Source: Tolypocladium sp. Sup5 PDA-1 (taxonomy: Eukaryota > Ascomycota > Sordariomycetes > Hypocreales > Ophiocordycipitaceae). From it: DNA of 64,000 nt. The notes beneath the pieces were generated by a model, which had not been told where the DNA came from, did no database searches, and saw only the letters and a list, made by a program, of their open reading frames with translations. The stretch is from NCBI GenBank assembly GCA_000750105.3, contig JPHH03000050.1, positions 170,041 to 234,040 of the forward strand, given 5' to 3'. Below are positions 43,093 through 53,353 of this stretch, piece after piece. Position 1 is the first letter of the stretch. Each line of letters starts with the position of its first letter. The translations under genes were made by a program, and so were the position numbers.

Positions 43093-45567
43093 GGTGATGG
43101 AGTTTGAGGATAATTTGCAAATTTGAGGGGATTCTTAAGATTTATGGAATACGGAACCTTGAATGCTTCTCCGGTAAGATGCAATGAGAGGCATATAGAG
43201 ATAAAAGGGCTGCGGGGAAAGAGCCACCTTTATACCTTTCGAGAATGTATTCTGCCTGAGGTGAGAGATTGTCTATTAGTAATGCCTTGGAACTTCAAGA
43301 CCAAAATAAGACAGATCATATGCCAATCGCGAGTTCGCGATAGCTATCGTAAGAATTACTACAGTAAATGTAGTCACACGGGCGGCAAGATGACGTGTTG
43401 TTCAGGCAGAGCCATGGGGGGTAAAGGTGGCTATGAAAATGGGATATGTGGGATCTGCGGGATGCATGGTACGGAGGCATATCTATGGGCTCACGAGTAT
43501 ACATCTGTCTTATACTCGACTGCATATTTCGTTAGTCGGTGATTCAGAATTGACGGCAGATAGTGACTCGGCGGGGAATTCCCCAACAGTTTGGCTGGTG
43601 GCACTCGGCTAGTCCGTACTTCCCTGCTATGGTGGTAGCTGTGGCTCACCCTGGATCATCTCGCTGATGCCTGCGTGGGTGTGCAGACCTGCACGCTCCT
43701 CTCTGTATTGAGTTCTGACAGAAATAATGGGTCCCTTATTTGAAGTGGACGTTCACTTGGGCACAATGCATCACTCTGATTGAGACGGCCGTAGCCATAT
43801 GAGGTACCTGTCTATTGGCCAAGGACATGGAAGATGCTGGATTTGGAGTCTGCAATAGAGGCCTTATATACTTAGCATCGGCGAGGGAGGTGGCTGAGGA
43901 GTGCGGGTAGCAAGAAAAGGGGTCAACAGCAGCTTCGTGACGTCTGAGAGACGCCTTTGTGGCAAACATTTTCCCTGCCGGAGATCGTCTGGATAGCACA
44001 GAAAAGCACATGAGTAAGACATTTACCTGCAGTGGGCAATTATGCCAGGCGGTGTATGAAAGCCCCGACAGCAGGCTGTGGCTCCCACAGCCGAGATCAT
44101 GAGGCCCGCCGTGAAAGATGAGCGGTGCCACGGTAACATACAGACGTACAAACCGGTGCTGCCTTGCATGAACAGAAGTTTCCCAAGATCTACGGGGGGA
44201 TATTTCCTTTACTCTGCCGGGCATGTGGGCTCGCTCAATGCTTGAGTGCAAAACGGTACAAATGCTAGGGTACTGTCGGGATCGATTCCATACAGGTCTG
44301 CTCTTCTTGGCTATTAGGTGGGAATTGGTAATGCGGCTGCGTCATCGGCTTAGTCATAACAAATCGATTTCTCTAGGTGAGGAAATGCAGCGCTGCTGTC
44401 AGGATCATGCACTCATCAGCGAAAAAGCGAAGACCCCTTAGGAGATCGATTGGCACAGTAATGGATGACACGGGTATCTTGACCTCTCTACGTGTTAGAG
44501 TATGACCTGTGGTATCATCACATGTAGGTTTCGAATTGTGGCTGTCTGTGGTCTCCACCTCCGACGAACCCAGTTTGGATGTCTTAGACTTGCATGGCTC
44601 CTCGGGCGGTCGCCATTATTCACACGTAGACCTCATCGCCACGCTGCTTTTAACAATTGGAAGACGTAGGTCTGAGACTGGCATGGCTTCTCCAGTCGTG
44701 TCTCCTACGCCGTACACAGCCCGTGACAGTGTCTTTGCTCTTATGCAGGAAGTTTGGAGCCCATCATCGCGCTTCTTTTAAGCCCTCTTTCATCATGGTC
44801 TATGGAGCCCACCTACTACACACCATTCAGAGGTTAGTTCAGGTTTCCAATGGCACGTACGAAATCTGACGATTTTTGTGCGGTTGGCCCTGTATTTTCG
44901 TTCTTCACTACCATAGAACATTCATTATATGATCTGCATCACTCCATTCCGCGTCATTATGATATTTGACGCAAAAGCGCCTACGCAAGGCCAACCACCT
45001 TTTAGTTAAGGTGCAGCCCGAGCTGCCTCTTTGAATCCGTGGTAAACGCCGCAGATATCATGGGGGCGTTGTTGCTCAACAATTCAAACTTTTGCGGCCC
45101 GGGCTGTACGCCAACAACAGCAGCAACGGATAGGCCATTGGAGACTTGATACGTTATATGCGATGCTAGTCGAACAGACGGCAACACCACCAACTACATG
45201 TACCAACTCCCCAGTACCTTATTCATGGCTCCTTTAATCCGCGGGATATATGCATCGCACCACGTACGCAGGTCGTGATGGTGTGAATGTAAGCAAGGGC
45301 CTACATGGACTGTATGTAGGCCTACCGACCACATCACGCAGATTCAATAGTCGCAAGCCAACTTGTTTTGGTGCTAACAAGGTTTTGGATTGACCGGGGA
45401 GGCGAGTGATGGATTATTAACTAATTGCAACATATTCTCCGGCAAAGGCGTGCGACCCCGCCTTTGATAGACGGACTAGGACCGTACATGCATGTTGATT
45501 GCCTGTCTGAATGTAAAACGTCGTCTTGTGCGTTCAATGTTTGTTTGATCAACAGCTTACGCACCGA
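43093..45567. other. Gene-poor region
   Basis: No gene recognised across about 2.5 kb. Frames are short and interleaved on both strands, and composition is more AT-rich than in the gene-dense parts. Confidence 0.35.
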
Positions 45568-47792
45568 ATGGAGCCTCTCAGCTGCTTGGTGTGTCGCAAG
45601 CGCAAGGTACGAATACATACAACACGAACGAGTAAACCCCGAGACCCTGGTCCGTAATGTGTTGACCCCCAGCGTCCCCGCAGGTCAAATGTGACCGCAC
45701 TCCCGTCTCTTGCCACAAATGCATCAAGTTCGGCACAGAGTGCGTCTACTCGGCACCAGACAGGGCAAAGACAAAGGCCGGCGCCCCCCCGAGCCCTACG
45801 TGTAGCGATGCCGGCATCACGCAAGCCGGTCTGAGTCGGCGGCGGATCCTCCGCTCATGCGTCGAGTGCAAGCGGGCCAAGGCCAAGTGCTCCGGAGACC
45901 CGCTGTGCAAGAGATGCAACAGGAAGAGCCTGGATTGCCTTTACTACGATAGAGGGTCCGACGGTCGAGACCAGCCGCGCCGGCCATCTCGGACTCTGGT
46001 CGGCCCCGTGATACCGACGTGGCTCACGCCGCGCAGCCTGCCGCCTGTCCACCGGGTGCGCGAGCTCGTGGATATTTACTTTGCCCAGATTCACACGGTC
46101 CGCTGCCTGGGCTTCCTGCACGTCCCGAGCTTCATGGAGCGATTCCAAGACGCCGATGCGCTGTACTCTGACGCGTCGGGGCTCATCTACATCATGTGCG
46201 CGCTCGCCGCCCCCTTCCACTACGCCAACGCCATCGATTCTGGCGAACACGAACCCGGCCCGCCGAGTGTTCGGCTGTACGACGCCGGCAAGGGCTGGGC
46301 CGCGAGCGCCATGCAGTGCATGTTTTCCAACTTTGGCAACCCGGCGGTCGAGTGCCTCATGGCCGAGGTGCTGCTGCACGAGTACCACCTGCGCGTCGGC
46401 GACCACGCCAAGGCTTTTCTCGTGTCGGGAATCATCGCAAGACACGTGCAGATCCTGCAGCTGAACGTTGAGCACGACGGCGATGTGCTGTGCACGCGTG
46501 GCACCATCTCCTGCGCCGTCAAGGAGAGCAGGAGGAGGCTCCTCTGGGCCTGCTACCTACAGGACGCATTCATCGAGTGCGGCATTGATCAACTGCGCTT
46601 CATCTCTTCCGAGGACATACAGATCCAGCTGCCGTGTCTGGAGGACTCGTTTATACGAAACAAGCCCTGCGTGACGGAGACGCTGCGTCGGGGCACGCTG
46701 CTCCCCTTTGTGAACTGGTCGCTGGGCGAGAATGCGAGCGTAAACCTCGACATGAGGGCCTTTTACATTCGCGCAATGGCCATTCGCTCGAGTATTTTAA
46801 AGTACGTCAAAAACTTGGACGGCGACGTTCCGTGGGACACCAGCCAGGACTCGCAATTCCACAGCCTCGACGGGGAGCTTGTAGCTCTCGAAGTGTCCAT
46901 CCCGGACGTCCTGAAAATGGTTCCCGAAAACACCTACCTGTACAAGTCCTCTGGCCGTCTTAACCTCTATTTTGGCCTGCACATTCTCCTTGCGCAGACC
47001 TTCAACGACCTGTACCGCGTGGGCGTGTCGGGGCTCGTCTTCCCCGGCTCCGCGACGAAATGGATCCGGGACAATGCGCCGCGAGAGTTTATCAAGAGAT
47101 GCCATCGCATGTGCGCGCGCAAGGCCGTCTACATCGCATCCCTCTTGGATGATCTTTGGAAATGCCAGAGGCCGAGCATGGTGGACATTCCGTACGCGAT
47201 GCATACGCAGGTGTGCAGCGGCGTGCTGGTCACCACGCTCTGGTCAGCGGGGATGGAACTTGGACACGAGCCTCTGCTGCCGGAGATCTCTCAGCAGGAC
47301 TACCGGCGGATGTTGGAGAACAATGTCCGGATTCTGCAGTATCTACGGAGATACATCAAGGTGGATCTGTTTTTGGAGTCTGCGAGTCAGGCGCTGAAGC
47401 GGTTCGACAAGATGACGTCGCAGGACTCGGTGGATCGAAGAGCGAATTTGCTGCTGGAGTCGAATACGGGCGACTACGCTGAGAATCCCCGCCAGTTCTC
47501 TCTGGACTACATCTTGAATCCCTTGGGGGTGTACCCCATAGCGCGGAGCCAGGCTTGCGACCGGCACAAGCCGGAGGAGTTTGCTGCCTCTGAGCCGCAG
47601 ATTCTCGGCAGCCTCAATCCCAGAGGGCAAAATGCGGATGATGCGGTGAACTTGGAGGATACGTTCCAGGGCAGCAGTATATGGGACTGGGAACTGCAGA
47701 TGCCGCTTCTGGAGAGCATGGGGTATCCCACATTTCTGGAAGATGCCTTTCTGGAACATGAGGCGGCCACGGAGAAGGACGGGCAATTCTGA
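45568..47792 (+). CDS. Transcription factor with two tandem Zn2Cys6 clusters
   Basis: Two exons (45568-45606 and 45684-47792, 77-bp intron) give 715 residues; the intron splits the first cluster at the position common to this family. Cluster 1 uses Cys 6, 9, 16, 23, 26 and 33 (CLVCRKRK then VKCDRTPVSCHKC). Cluster 2 uses Cys 72, 75, 82, 88, 91 and 98 (CVECKRAKAKCSGDPLCKRC). Both match C-x2-C-x6-C-x5/6-C-x2-C-x6-C. A fungal transcription-factor homology region follows (ELVDIYFAQIHTVRCLGFLHVPSFMERF onward in shape), with an acidic, aromatic-rich C-terminus that may activate transcription. An open frame from GTG 46008 alone would miss both clusters. Most Zn2Cys6 proteins have one cluster and dimerise; two in one chain may allow one subunit to read two half-sites. 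Confidence 0.9.
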
Positions 47793-48970
47793 GCGGCTGC
47801 AACTGTAAATCCACTGTAATAGCAAGCGTTCATCTCTGCTGTCTGTGGAGTACGAATCTTCCACGCACTTGCCCGAGCACCAGAGGGTTGGTGTCTAGAG
47901 CAGACGCCCCCAGTCGTCGCACATGGTGTTCGTGTAAGTAGACTAGAGCCTCTCCACCCCAACAGCTACAGAGCCATCCAGGACGGTGACAGCCACGCCA
48001 GAACGAACCAACAGCTCGCCTCGATGGCACATAGGTTTGTGCAGTTGCATACGCAGGATGCGGGCAATGCTAAGTGCGACATTGCATTGTTTCATCGCCC
48101 GGCACTTCCCAGTGCGGCGTGCCATTCTACCGCCGTAGTGGCTCGGCGAGCGGCTGAAAGAGAGGCTTGCATCTGCCAAGCTGCAGTGCTGACCCGGCAG
48201 CTCGTGTTCACGGTCACTCCCCGGGATTTCATGCTGTCCACACATTGTCGTCATGTCTATTGGGCTGAGCTTGAGGCTGAGGCGGAGGCGAAGCCGTTAA
48301 TTGGCTGCTCGGCTCTCGGTGTGCTCTGTCGTCGGTCAGTTCTTCCCCGGACGGCGAAGCCGATGGACCTAACGGGCTTCCCCGAGAATGCAAAATCTGT
48401 GGGGGTCTGCTGGAAACGTTACTGTCGTGGCTTGATGGCTGTTGTGGTGGCGGTCGGTTGTAGCCTTACCTGATTGAAGAGGGGGCGCCATACGCAGGTG
48501 ACAGGAATAGATCGGTAGTTGGTCAGAAGCGGCCGCTCGGAACAAATACGATCAAGGTTCGTATTGCTGACCTACGAGCCATCCAATCGGCCCGTAAATC
48601 ACTACGAGGCGGTGTGAGGTGCATCTCCAGCTCGTTCAGCTGCACCTATTGATCGAGAGCATCATGTTGTCACCTGTCACTGATCCCGCAGGGCGTCTCG
48701 GAAGGCGATATAGCGAGGGCTGAAAGCATAGTACGCCACTCCATAAACACGATATTCTAGAACGATATTCTAGGACTAATTATAAACATCGTAGTAGACA
48801 AGGAGCTGAAAATGATACTGAGTCGAATGACTTGGTCAGGCTTCTACAACTATAAAGGCAGGCCCATCGCTCGACTTCAGAGACTTTTATTACCCAGCAC
48901 CAACAGGCATCAACACCACAAACCAATTCAACAACACAAAAGTCCAAACACATTCAACGCTTCCATCATA
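47793..48970. other. Intergenic; repeat fragment and promoter of secreted peptide
   Basis: No gene. It holds one copy (about 47981-48019) of a short repeat that recurs at about 49580-49620, and a TATAAAGG box at about 48851-48858. Confidence 0.4.
48851..48858 (+). promoter_or_regulatory. TATA box of secreted-peptide gene
   Basis: TATAAAGG lies 113 bp before ATG 48971, with a CA-rich leader (CAACACCACAAACC...) between them, the usual arrangement for highly expressed fungal secreted proteins. Confidence 0.6.
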
Positions 48971-49301
48971 ATGAAGTTCCTCGCCCTTACCATGGCTTCG
49001 CTGGCCACCATCGCTGCTGCGAGCCCTACCGACCCTACCGGCGCCCAGTGCAAGCCTGGCACCTACCAGTGCGCCAAAAACTCCCAGACCGGACAGCCTG
49101 GCTGGAACGTGTGCAACACGAGCAGCCAGTGGGTGGTAAGTTTATTTCCCCGGGCATCTTCTTGTCGCTTAAATGGAGCTTCGAGTTTCTGACGGAGTAT
49201 CCTTTTAGTATGGAGGTGACTGCCCTCCCAAGACCATCTGCGAATTCGACACGGTCAACCAGAGCCCATACTGCGTTCCTCCGGGCTTCCAGTTCGCATA
49301 G
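48971..49301 (+). CDS. Small secreted cysteine-rich protein (6 Cys)
   Basis: Two exons (48971-49135 and 49209-49301, 73-bp GTAAGT...TTTTAG intron) give 85 residues. There is a signal peptide of ~18 residues, and six cysteines at 27, 34, 48, 60, 66 and 77. The mature pattern (CKPGTYQC, then GWNVCNTSSQWV, then CPPK, then SPYCVPPG) resembles a group of small fungal secreted proteins that I know only as hypothetical or effector-like. It may bind carbohydrate or act as an effector, but no function is established. A strong TATA box and CA-rich leader suggest high regulated expression. Confidence 0.8.
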
Positions 49302-49929
49302 ATTCAACCCAGTCGGCACTACTAGACCAGGATGGACATTCCTTTCTGTTTTATCTATCTGTTTTGGACGAAATGACATTCAATGTTTGCAGCTTTCGGA
49401 GGGTCTGTCAAATAGATGGCAGAGTTGTGCCTTACGGATGCTGGCCGCAACGGATGCGTACTGTCATTTACACTAGTCCGTACATGTCTGATATTTAGAT
49501 ATAAATCAAGTCGCCGTTGACCTGTTTTCTCCATGTACAACCCAGACCCACTGCAAGCCTTTTGCTAATCAATTGGCGGGGACGATGACAGCCAAACGCC
49601 AGAACGAACCAAAAGCTCGTCATCGCACAATATGGCGTTGGATCCGGTAGAGATTGCCGCGGGGACCGAGATCCGGTGCCTTGCGGATGTCGCACCCCTA
49701 GAAGCGGTGTCGCAATTGTGTTTGTCCGTTGCGGATGTCGGCCGCTATGGAAGCATACTGTCCGTGTGTATTCGTAACAGGCTTTATGTTGCGCTGCATG
49801 TCTAATATTTAGATATAAATCAGGTCGCCATAGACCTATTTTCTACATATATACGAAGTACTCCAGACACACTACAGGCTTGTCATCTCTCATCATCGGC
49901 CATCGCATACCACAAAGACGTCTTCTACG
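49302..49929. repeat. Intergenic with diverged direct repeats
   Basis: A segment at about 49432-49553 recurs at about 49733-49868 with scattered differences; both contain ATATTTAGATATAAATCA followed by RGTCGCC. The second copy forms the immediate leader of the gene at 49930. A further ~40-bp repeat (49580-49620) matches 47981-48019. Confidence 0.7.
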
Positions 49930-50748
49930 ATGCTTTCCAAACTCGTCACTTGCGCCGCCGTCTTGTTTGGCTCGGCTCTGGGATCCAACTTCCGCGTCTT
50001 TGACAGCACGGCATACGTCAACACATCCATTGGCTACGGGGCCTCCAACATCAATTGGATCCCAAACTACATCTGCAGCCCGCTGGTGCAGGGCGGCGCC
50101 CTTCCTTCGGCCGAGCAGTGGAAGAGCATCGTGCTCGAATGGAACGTCTACCCCGGCTATCCGTTGGTGCTCGACTGCGAGAACGTCTATCTCACGTCGG
50201 CTTCCACGGCGGATCGCTATCTCCAAGTCATGTCCACCTTGCAGACCTGGGCTGCGCAGGTACTCCCCGAGGGCCAAATCATCGGCTGGTACGGTCTCTC
50301 AGGCAATACCATCCCGCAACTATACGGCCACTACAGAAGCCTCATCGCGAATCACAGCAACCACGCCTTCTTCCCGTCGGCGTATACCTTCTCGAGTAGC
50401 CTTAGCACCTGGAACAACTCGCTCAATTCGGTCCTTGGAATCATCAAGACCATCGACGCCTCGCTGCCCGTCTACCCGTTCACCTGGCCGCAGTACCACA
50501 ACAGCCCGTACGACTTCTTCTCGGTGCAGCTGTGGGAGAGCGAGCTAGACGTGCTGTCTAATAATAAGAACTTGAACGGGTTCATCGTCTGGGGCGGCAA
50601 GAATCACCAGGTTTGCGGCGACGCATGCCAGGCAATTGCTGGCAAGCAGCCTTGGCTGAACGCGACACGGACGTATCTCAAAGCGCTGTATGGCATTTAC
50701 AATGGGCAGCCGCAAAAGGAAGGGGCTCAGCTGTTTACTGGGCCGTAA
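49930..50748 (+). CDS. Secreted barrel-like protein, putative glycoside-hydrolase-like
   Basis: Single exon, 272 residues with a signal peptide (MLSKLVTCAAVLFGSALGS). The mature protein has alternating strand-helix segments and conserved-looking acidic and aromatic positions: INWIPNYICSP, YPLVLDCENVYL, IIGWYGLSGN, AFFPSAYTF, LPVYPFTWPQYH, GFIVWGGKNH. This layout is consistent with a TIM-barrel glycosidase of hyaluronidase/GH56-like shape, where an Asp/Glu pair follows a beta strand as in LDCEN. That is inference; I cannot assign a CAZy family. Several NxS/T sites fit extracellular location. Confidence 0.72.
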   Translation: MLSKLVTCAAVLFGSALGSNFRVFDSTAYVNTSIGYGASNINWIPNYICSPLVQGGALPSAEQWKSIVLEWNVYPGYPLVLDCENVYLTSASTADRYLQVMSTLQTWAAQVLPEGQIIGWYGLSGNTIPQLYGHYRSLIANHSNHAFFPSAYTFSSSLSTWNNSLNSVLGIIKTIDASLPVYPFTWPQYHNSPYDFFSVQLWESELDVLSNNKNLNGFIVWGGKNHQVCGDACQAIAGKQPWLNATRTYLKALYGIYNGQPQKEGAQLFTGP

Positions 50749-51505
50749 TGAGGACTTGGGTCGTGCGCCGTTGGCGTAGCGATGCTTATTTTGTGTTAAG
50801 GGGATATTATGTGTTGGGCAGAGTGGCCGAGGAAGACAAACAGGGATATTATACAGCTTTGGGCTACGAGGGGATCAAACAGTAGACAAAGTTATTATAC
50901 TCAGAAGCATCTATGAGTACATTGGTCCATTCAATCTAATTCTCTGGTACATTAGGGTGGTGTACATTTTGTGGCTAAGTATCATGCTTCTCACATTTTG
51001 CAGCCGCGGGGACGGGTCTGTTTTTGCCTTGTTATGGACATCCGTCGTGCCACGCGGAACGGCAAGAGGGCCGCATGAAGGACTCTGTGATTGATGTAAT
51101 TCCCAGAGGCCAAGTTTTGCCACGACATCTAGCCGAATGGATGGAACAGCACTCATACTGCGATGCTTCCAAGGCCTGACGATGACGAAGGGGAAGGCAT
51201 CTGACGGATGGTCGTACAAAGTAGGCGCAGTTGAGGGCAATACGAGGGACCAAGTTGATCACTACAGAACAGTTTGACTAGGCATAAATAATTGAGCTAT
51301 AGGCACTTAGTGGTTCAAGTTAACCGTGTCCCATGATACTGACATTGAACAATTGCAAAAAGACTTCAGTTTGGAGAGGCTACCTGGTCTTGCGGCCTCC
51401 AGTAGTGAAGCAACATAAGCAACATCTATTGGCAGCTCTTCTCAAAACAATACACAACTACTGCTAGGCCATCCATGCGATCGAACTTTCGTCCCCAGAA
51501 GATGC
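50749..51505. other. Convergent intergenic region
   Basis: 3' flanks of two genes; no gene or repeat recognised. Confidence 0.35.
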
Positions 51506-52924
51506 CTATGCATTTCCCTTTTCTTCAGAAGCCTCTTCAGCAAGGCTTGGCAAGTCGTCCTCGGGTTTCTCTTTGCCGATCGTCAGCACAGTCGGAATGG
51601 CCACCAACAGGCTACCGATGCTCAGGCCCCAGTTCATGGCAAACTGCGTCATGGCCGAGTAGTTTTCGGCATTCACCCTCCAGGCCATTGAGCCCCCAGC
51701 CGGCTTGAGCGCCGAGTAGGCACCCACAATAACGGCGTTAATGACGGGGTTGTGAGACCGGGCTCCGATGATCCAGTAGCAATACGACTGCCAAAAGGCA
51801 TCATAGGCGCCGTAGAAGAAGTAGAGGAACATGGGGCCGAGATACGTGCTGCCGGCTGTGTAGTCGATGTCCTGCTTGTGGCCTTGACGAACCCGCTCGT
51901 CATCCCACACCTGGAACTTGTAGCCGCCTCCCCAGATCACCATGCCCGTGACGAAGAGAATGGCCCAGCCGGTCTGCGCTCGAGCCCGGCGGCCCAGCTT
52001 CCCATAGTCCAGGATGAAACCCATCAGGAGCCCGCCGAACATTTGCGCTATCCAGTAGAGCGCGCCGTTGAGCGAGCGAGTGCGCAGGTTGAACGTCATG
52101 CCATTGACGTTGTTTTGCTGGTACGAGTAAAAAACGTTGGCGTTGAAGAACATGGGGTACAGACACACGGTCTTCCAGTCAAGAACAATCTTGAGCATCT
52201 GCAGGACCGAGCCCTTGAGGTTGGTCCAGTTGACGGCCTTGGACTCCTCTGCGATGCGACTGCCGCGATACTTGGATGAGAGCGACTCGGTCGAGCAAAC
52301 GAAGACGGACAGCGCCCAGCCAAAGAGCATGACGACAAAGTAGGCGATGTACGTCGAGTCGGTGACGGTGCCCGAACTGGAGTGGAAGTTGAGGCCAAAG
52401 CTAGTGAGCGAGCCTATTGCGCCGCCCAGGTTGAAGATGACCCAGAAGAGACCGATGGCCCGTCCCCGGGTGCTATCGCTGGTATAAGTCACCATGATGG
52501 TCCCCTGAGAGACCCAGAAGAAGGCCGCCCCAACGCCCAAGAGGGCTCCCGCGGCAATGACAAAGGGCCCGTTGCCGGTTCTATTGAAGTTGAGCAGCGA
52601 TCCCGCGTACAGGGCGTAGGTCCAGCCGCCTATGAGGAGAGACGTCCGGGGCCCGAGGTACTTGTAAAAGGCGCCGACGAGGAGCAACGCGGCGCCGGCG
52701 GTGCACGCGTGGGTCGCGACGTTGGAATTTGCGGCGACGGTGCCGTTGACTTGGCCGGAGCCGCCCATGCCGGTCAGGGCGTTGTACATGCCGGGGTTGC
52801 AAAAGGAGATGAAGGAGATGAGGATGATCTGGAGCCATGGGTCATGCAGGATGGACCTGGCCCTAGCCCAGCGTCCCTGCTGAGTGCCGGCAGCATCTTG
52901 GTATTGCTGGCCTTGGAGAGCCAT
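51506..52924 (-). CDS. UNC93-like major facilitator transporter
   Basis: Single exon; 472 residues from ATG 52924 (an in-frame codon further up at 53017 would add a non-conserved tail). About eleven to twelve hydrophobic helices are visible. N-terminal features fit the UNC93/DUF895 branch of MFS: ISFISFCNPGMYNALTGMGGSGQ in shape, then GAFYKYLGPR between helices 2 and 3, and SQGTIMVTYTSDSTRGRAIG in the 4-5 loop. Fungal members sit in the plasma membrane and their cargo is mostly unknown. It is transcribed divergently from a MurQ-NagK fusion with 429 bp between start codons, so uptake of an amino sugar or muropeptide-derived sugar is a reasonable but untested guess. Confidence 0.9.
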   Translation of the reverse strand: MALQGQQYQDAAGTQQGRWARARSILHDPWLQIILISFISFCNPGMYNALTGMGGSGQVNGTVAANSNVATHACTAGAALLLVGAFYKYLGPRTSLLIGGWTYALYAGSLLNFNRTGNGPFVIAAGALLGVGAAFFWVSQGTIMVTYTSDSTRGRAIGLFWVIFNLGGAIGSLTSFGLNFHSSSGTVTDSTYIAYFVVMLFGWALSVFVCSTESLSSKYRGSRIAEESKAVNWTNLKGSVLQMLKIVLDWKTVCLYPMFFNANVFYSYQQNNVNGMTFNLRTRSLNGALYWIAQMFGGLLMGFILDYGKLGRRARAQTGWAILFVTGMVIWGGGYKFQVWDDERVRQGHKQDIDYTAGSTYLGPMFLYFFYGAYDAFWQSYCYWIIGARSHNPVINAVIVGAYSALKPAGGSMAWRVNAENYSAMTQFAMNWGLSIGSLLVAIPTVLTIGKEKPEDDLPSLAEEASEEKGNA

Positions 52925-53353
52925 TACTGAGGCTGAGGGTGAGGAGTGTCGGGTTGGAACAGGATAGAGAAGAATTGTCAGTATGTAATTGCGGGGGATT
53001 ACCCATAACTCTGACACATATTAGAGGGCCAATAAATTAGGAAACTGTCCAGTTTATAACTTGATGGTAGTTGTAGGAGAAACTGGCTCATCATGGTAAT
53101 TGTAGGAGTAGCTGGCTCATCATGGCCCTCATTTGCGCTCACCGGATCGCGGCCACCGAGATCCGTCACTTCGCATCACGGCCGACCGGAAGGCTGCCGA
53201 GACCTCTCCGGCGCCGGACAGACCTGCATGGATTGGAACAATAGTGTAATTAATTGATAGATAAATAAAGAGTATGTGCACGCCACAGCTTCCAACATGC
53301 AATGGACCACTCTTACCATCAGACGACTATACAATCACCATCCCCTCCCTGTC
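52925..53353. promoter_or_regulatory. Bidirectional promoter with 29-bp tandem repeat
   Basis: This spacer separates the transporter and the MurQ-NagK gene. Two adjacent 29-bp copies (53067-53095 and 53096-53124) of GTARTTGTAGGAG followed by RCTGGCTCATCATG form a candidate binding-site pair. An AT-rich TTAATTGATAGATAAATAAAG near 53251-53271 may be the core promoter of the rightward gene. Confidence 0.55.

Noticed and set aside
43736..44251. 171-codon minus-strand frame in the gene-poor region
   Set aside because: No motif, start context or splice support; composition like the surrounding non-coding DNA.
46008..47792. Starting the zinc-cluster regulator at GTG 46008
   Set aside because: The upstream sequence is open to 45684 and splices to ATG 45568, adding two zinc clusters; a GTG start is not expected in a fungus.
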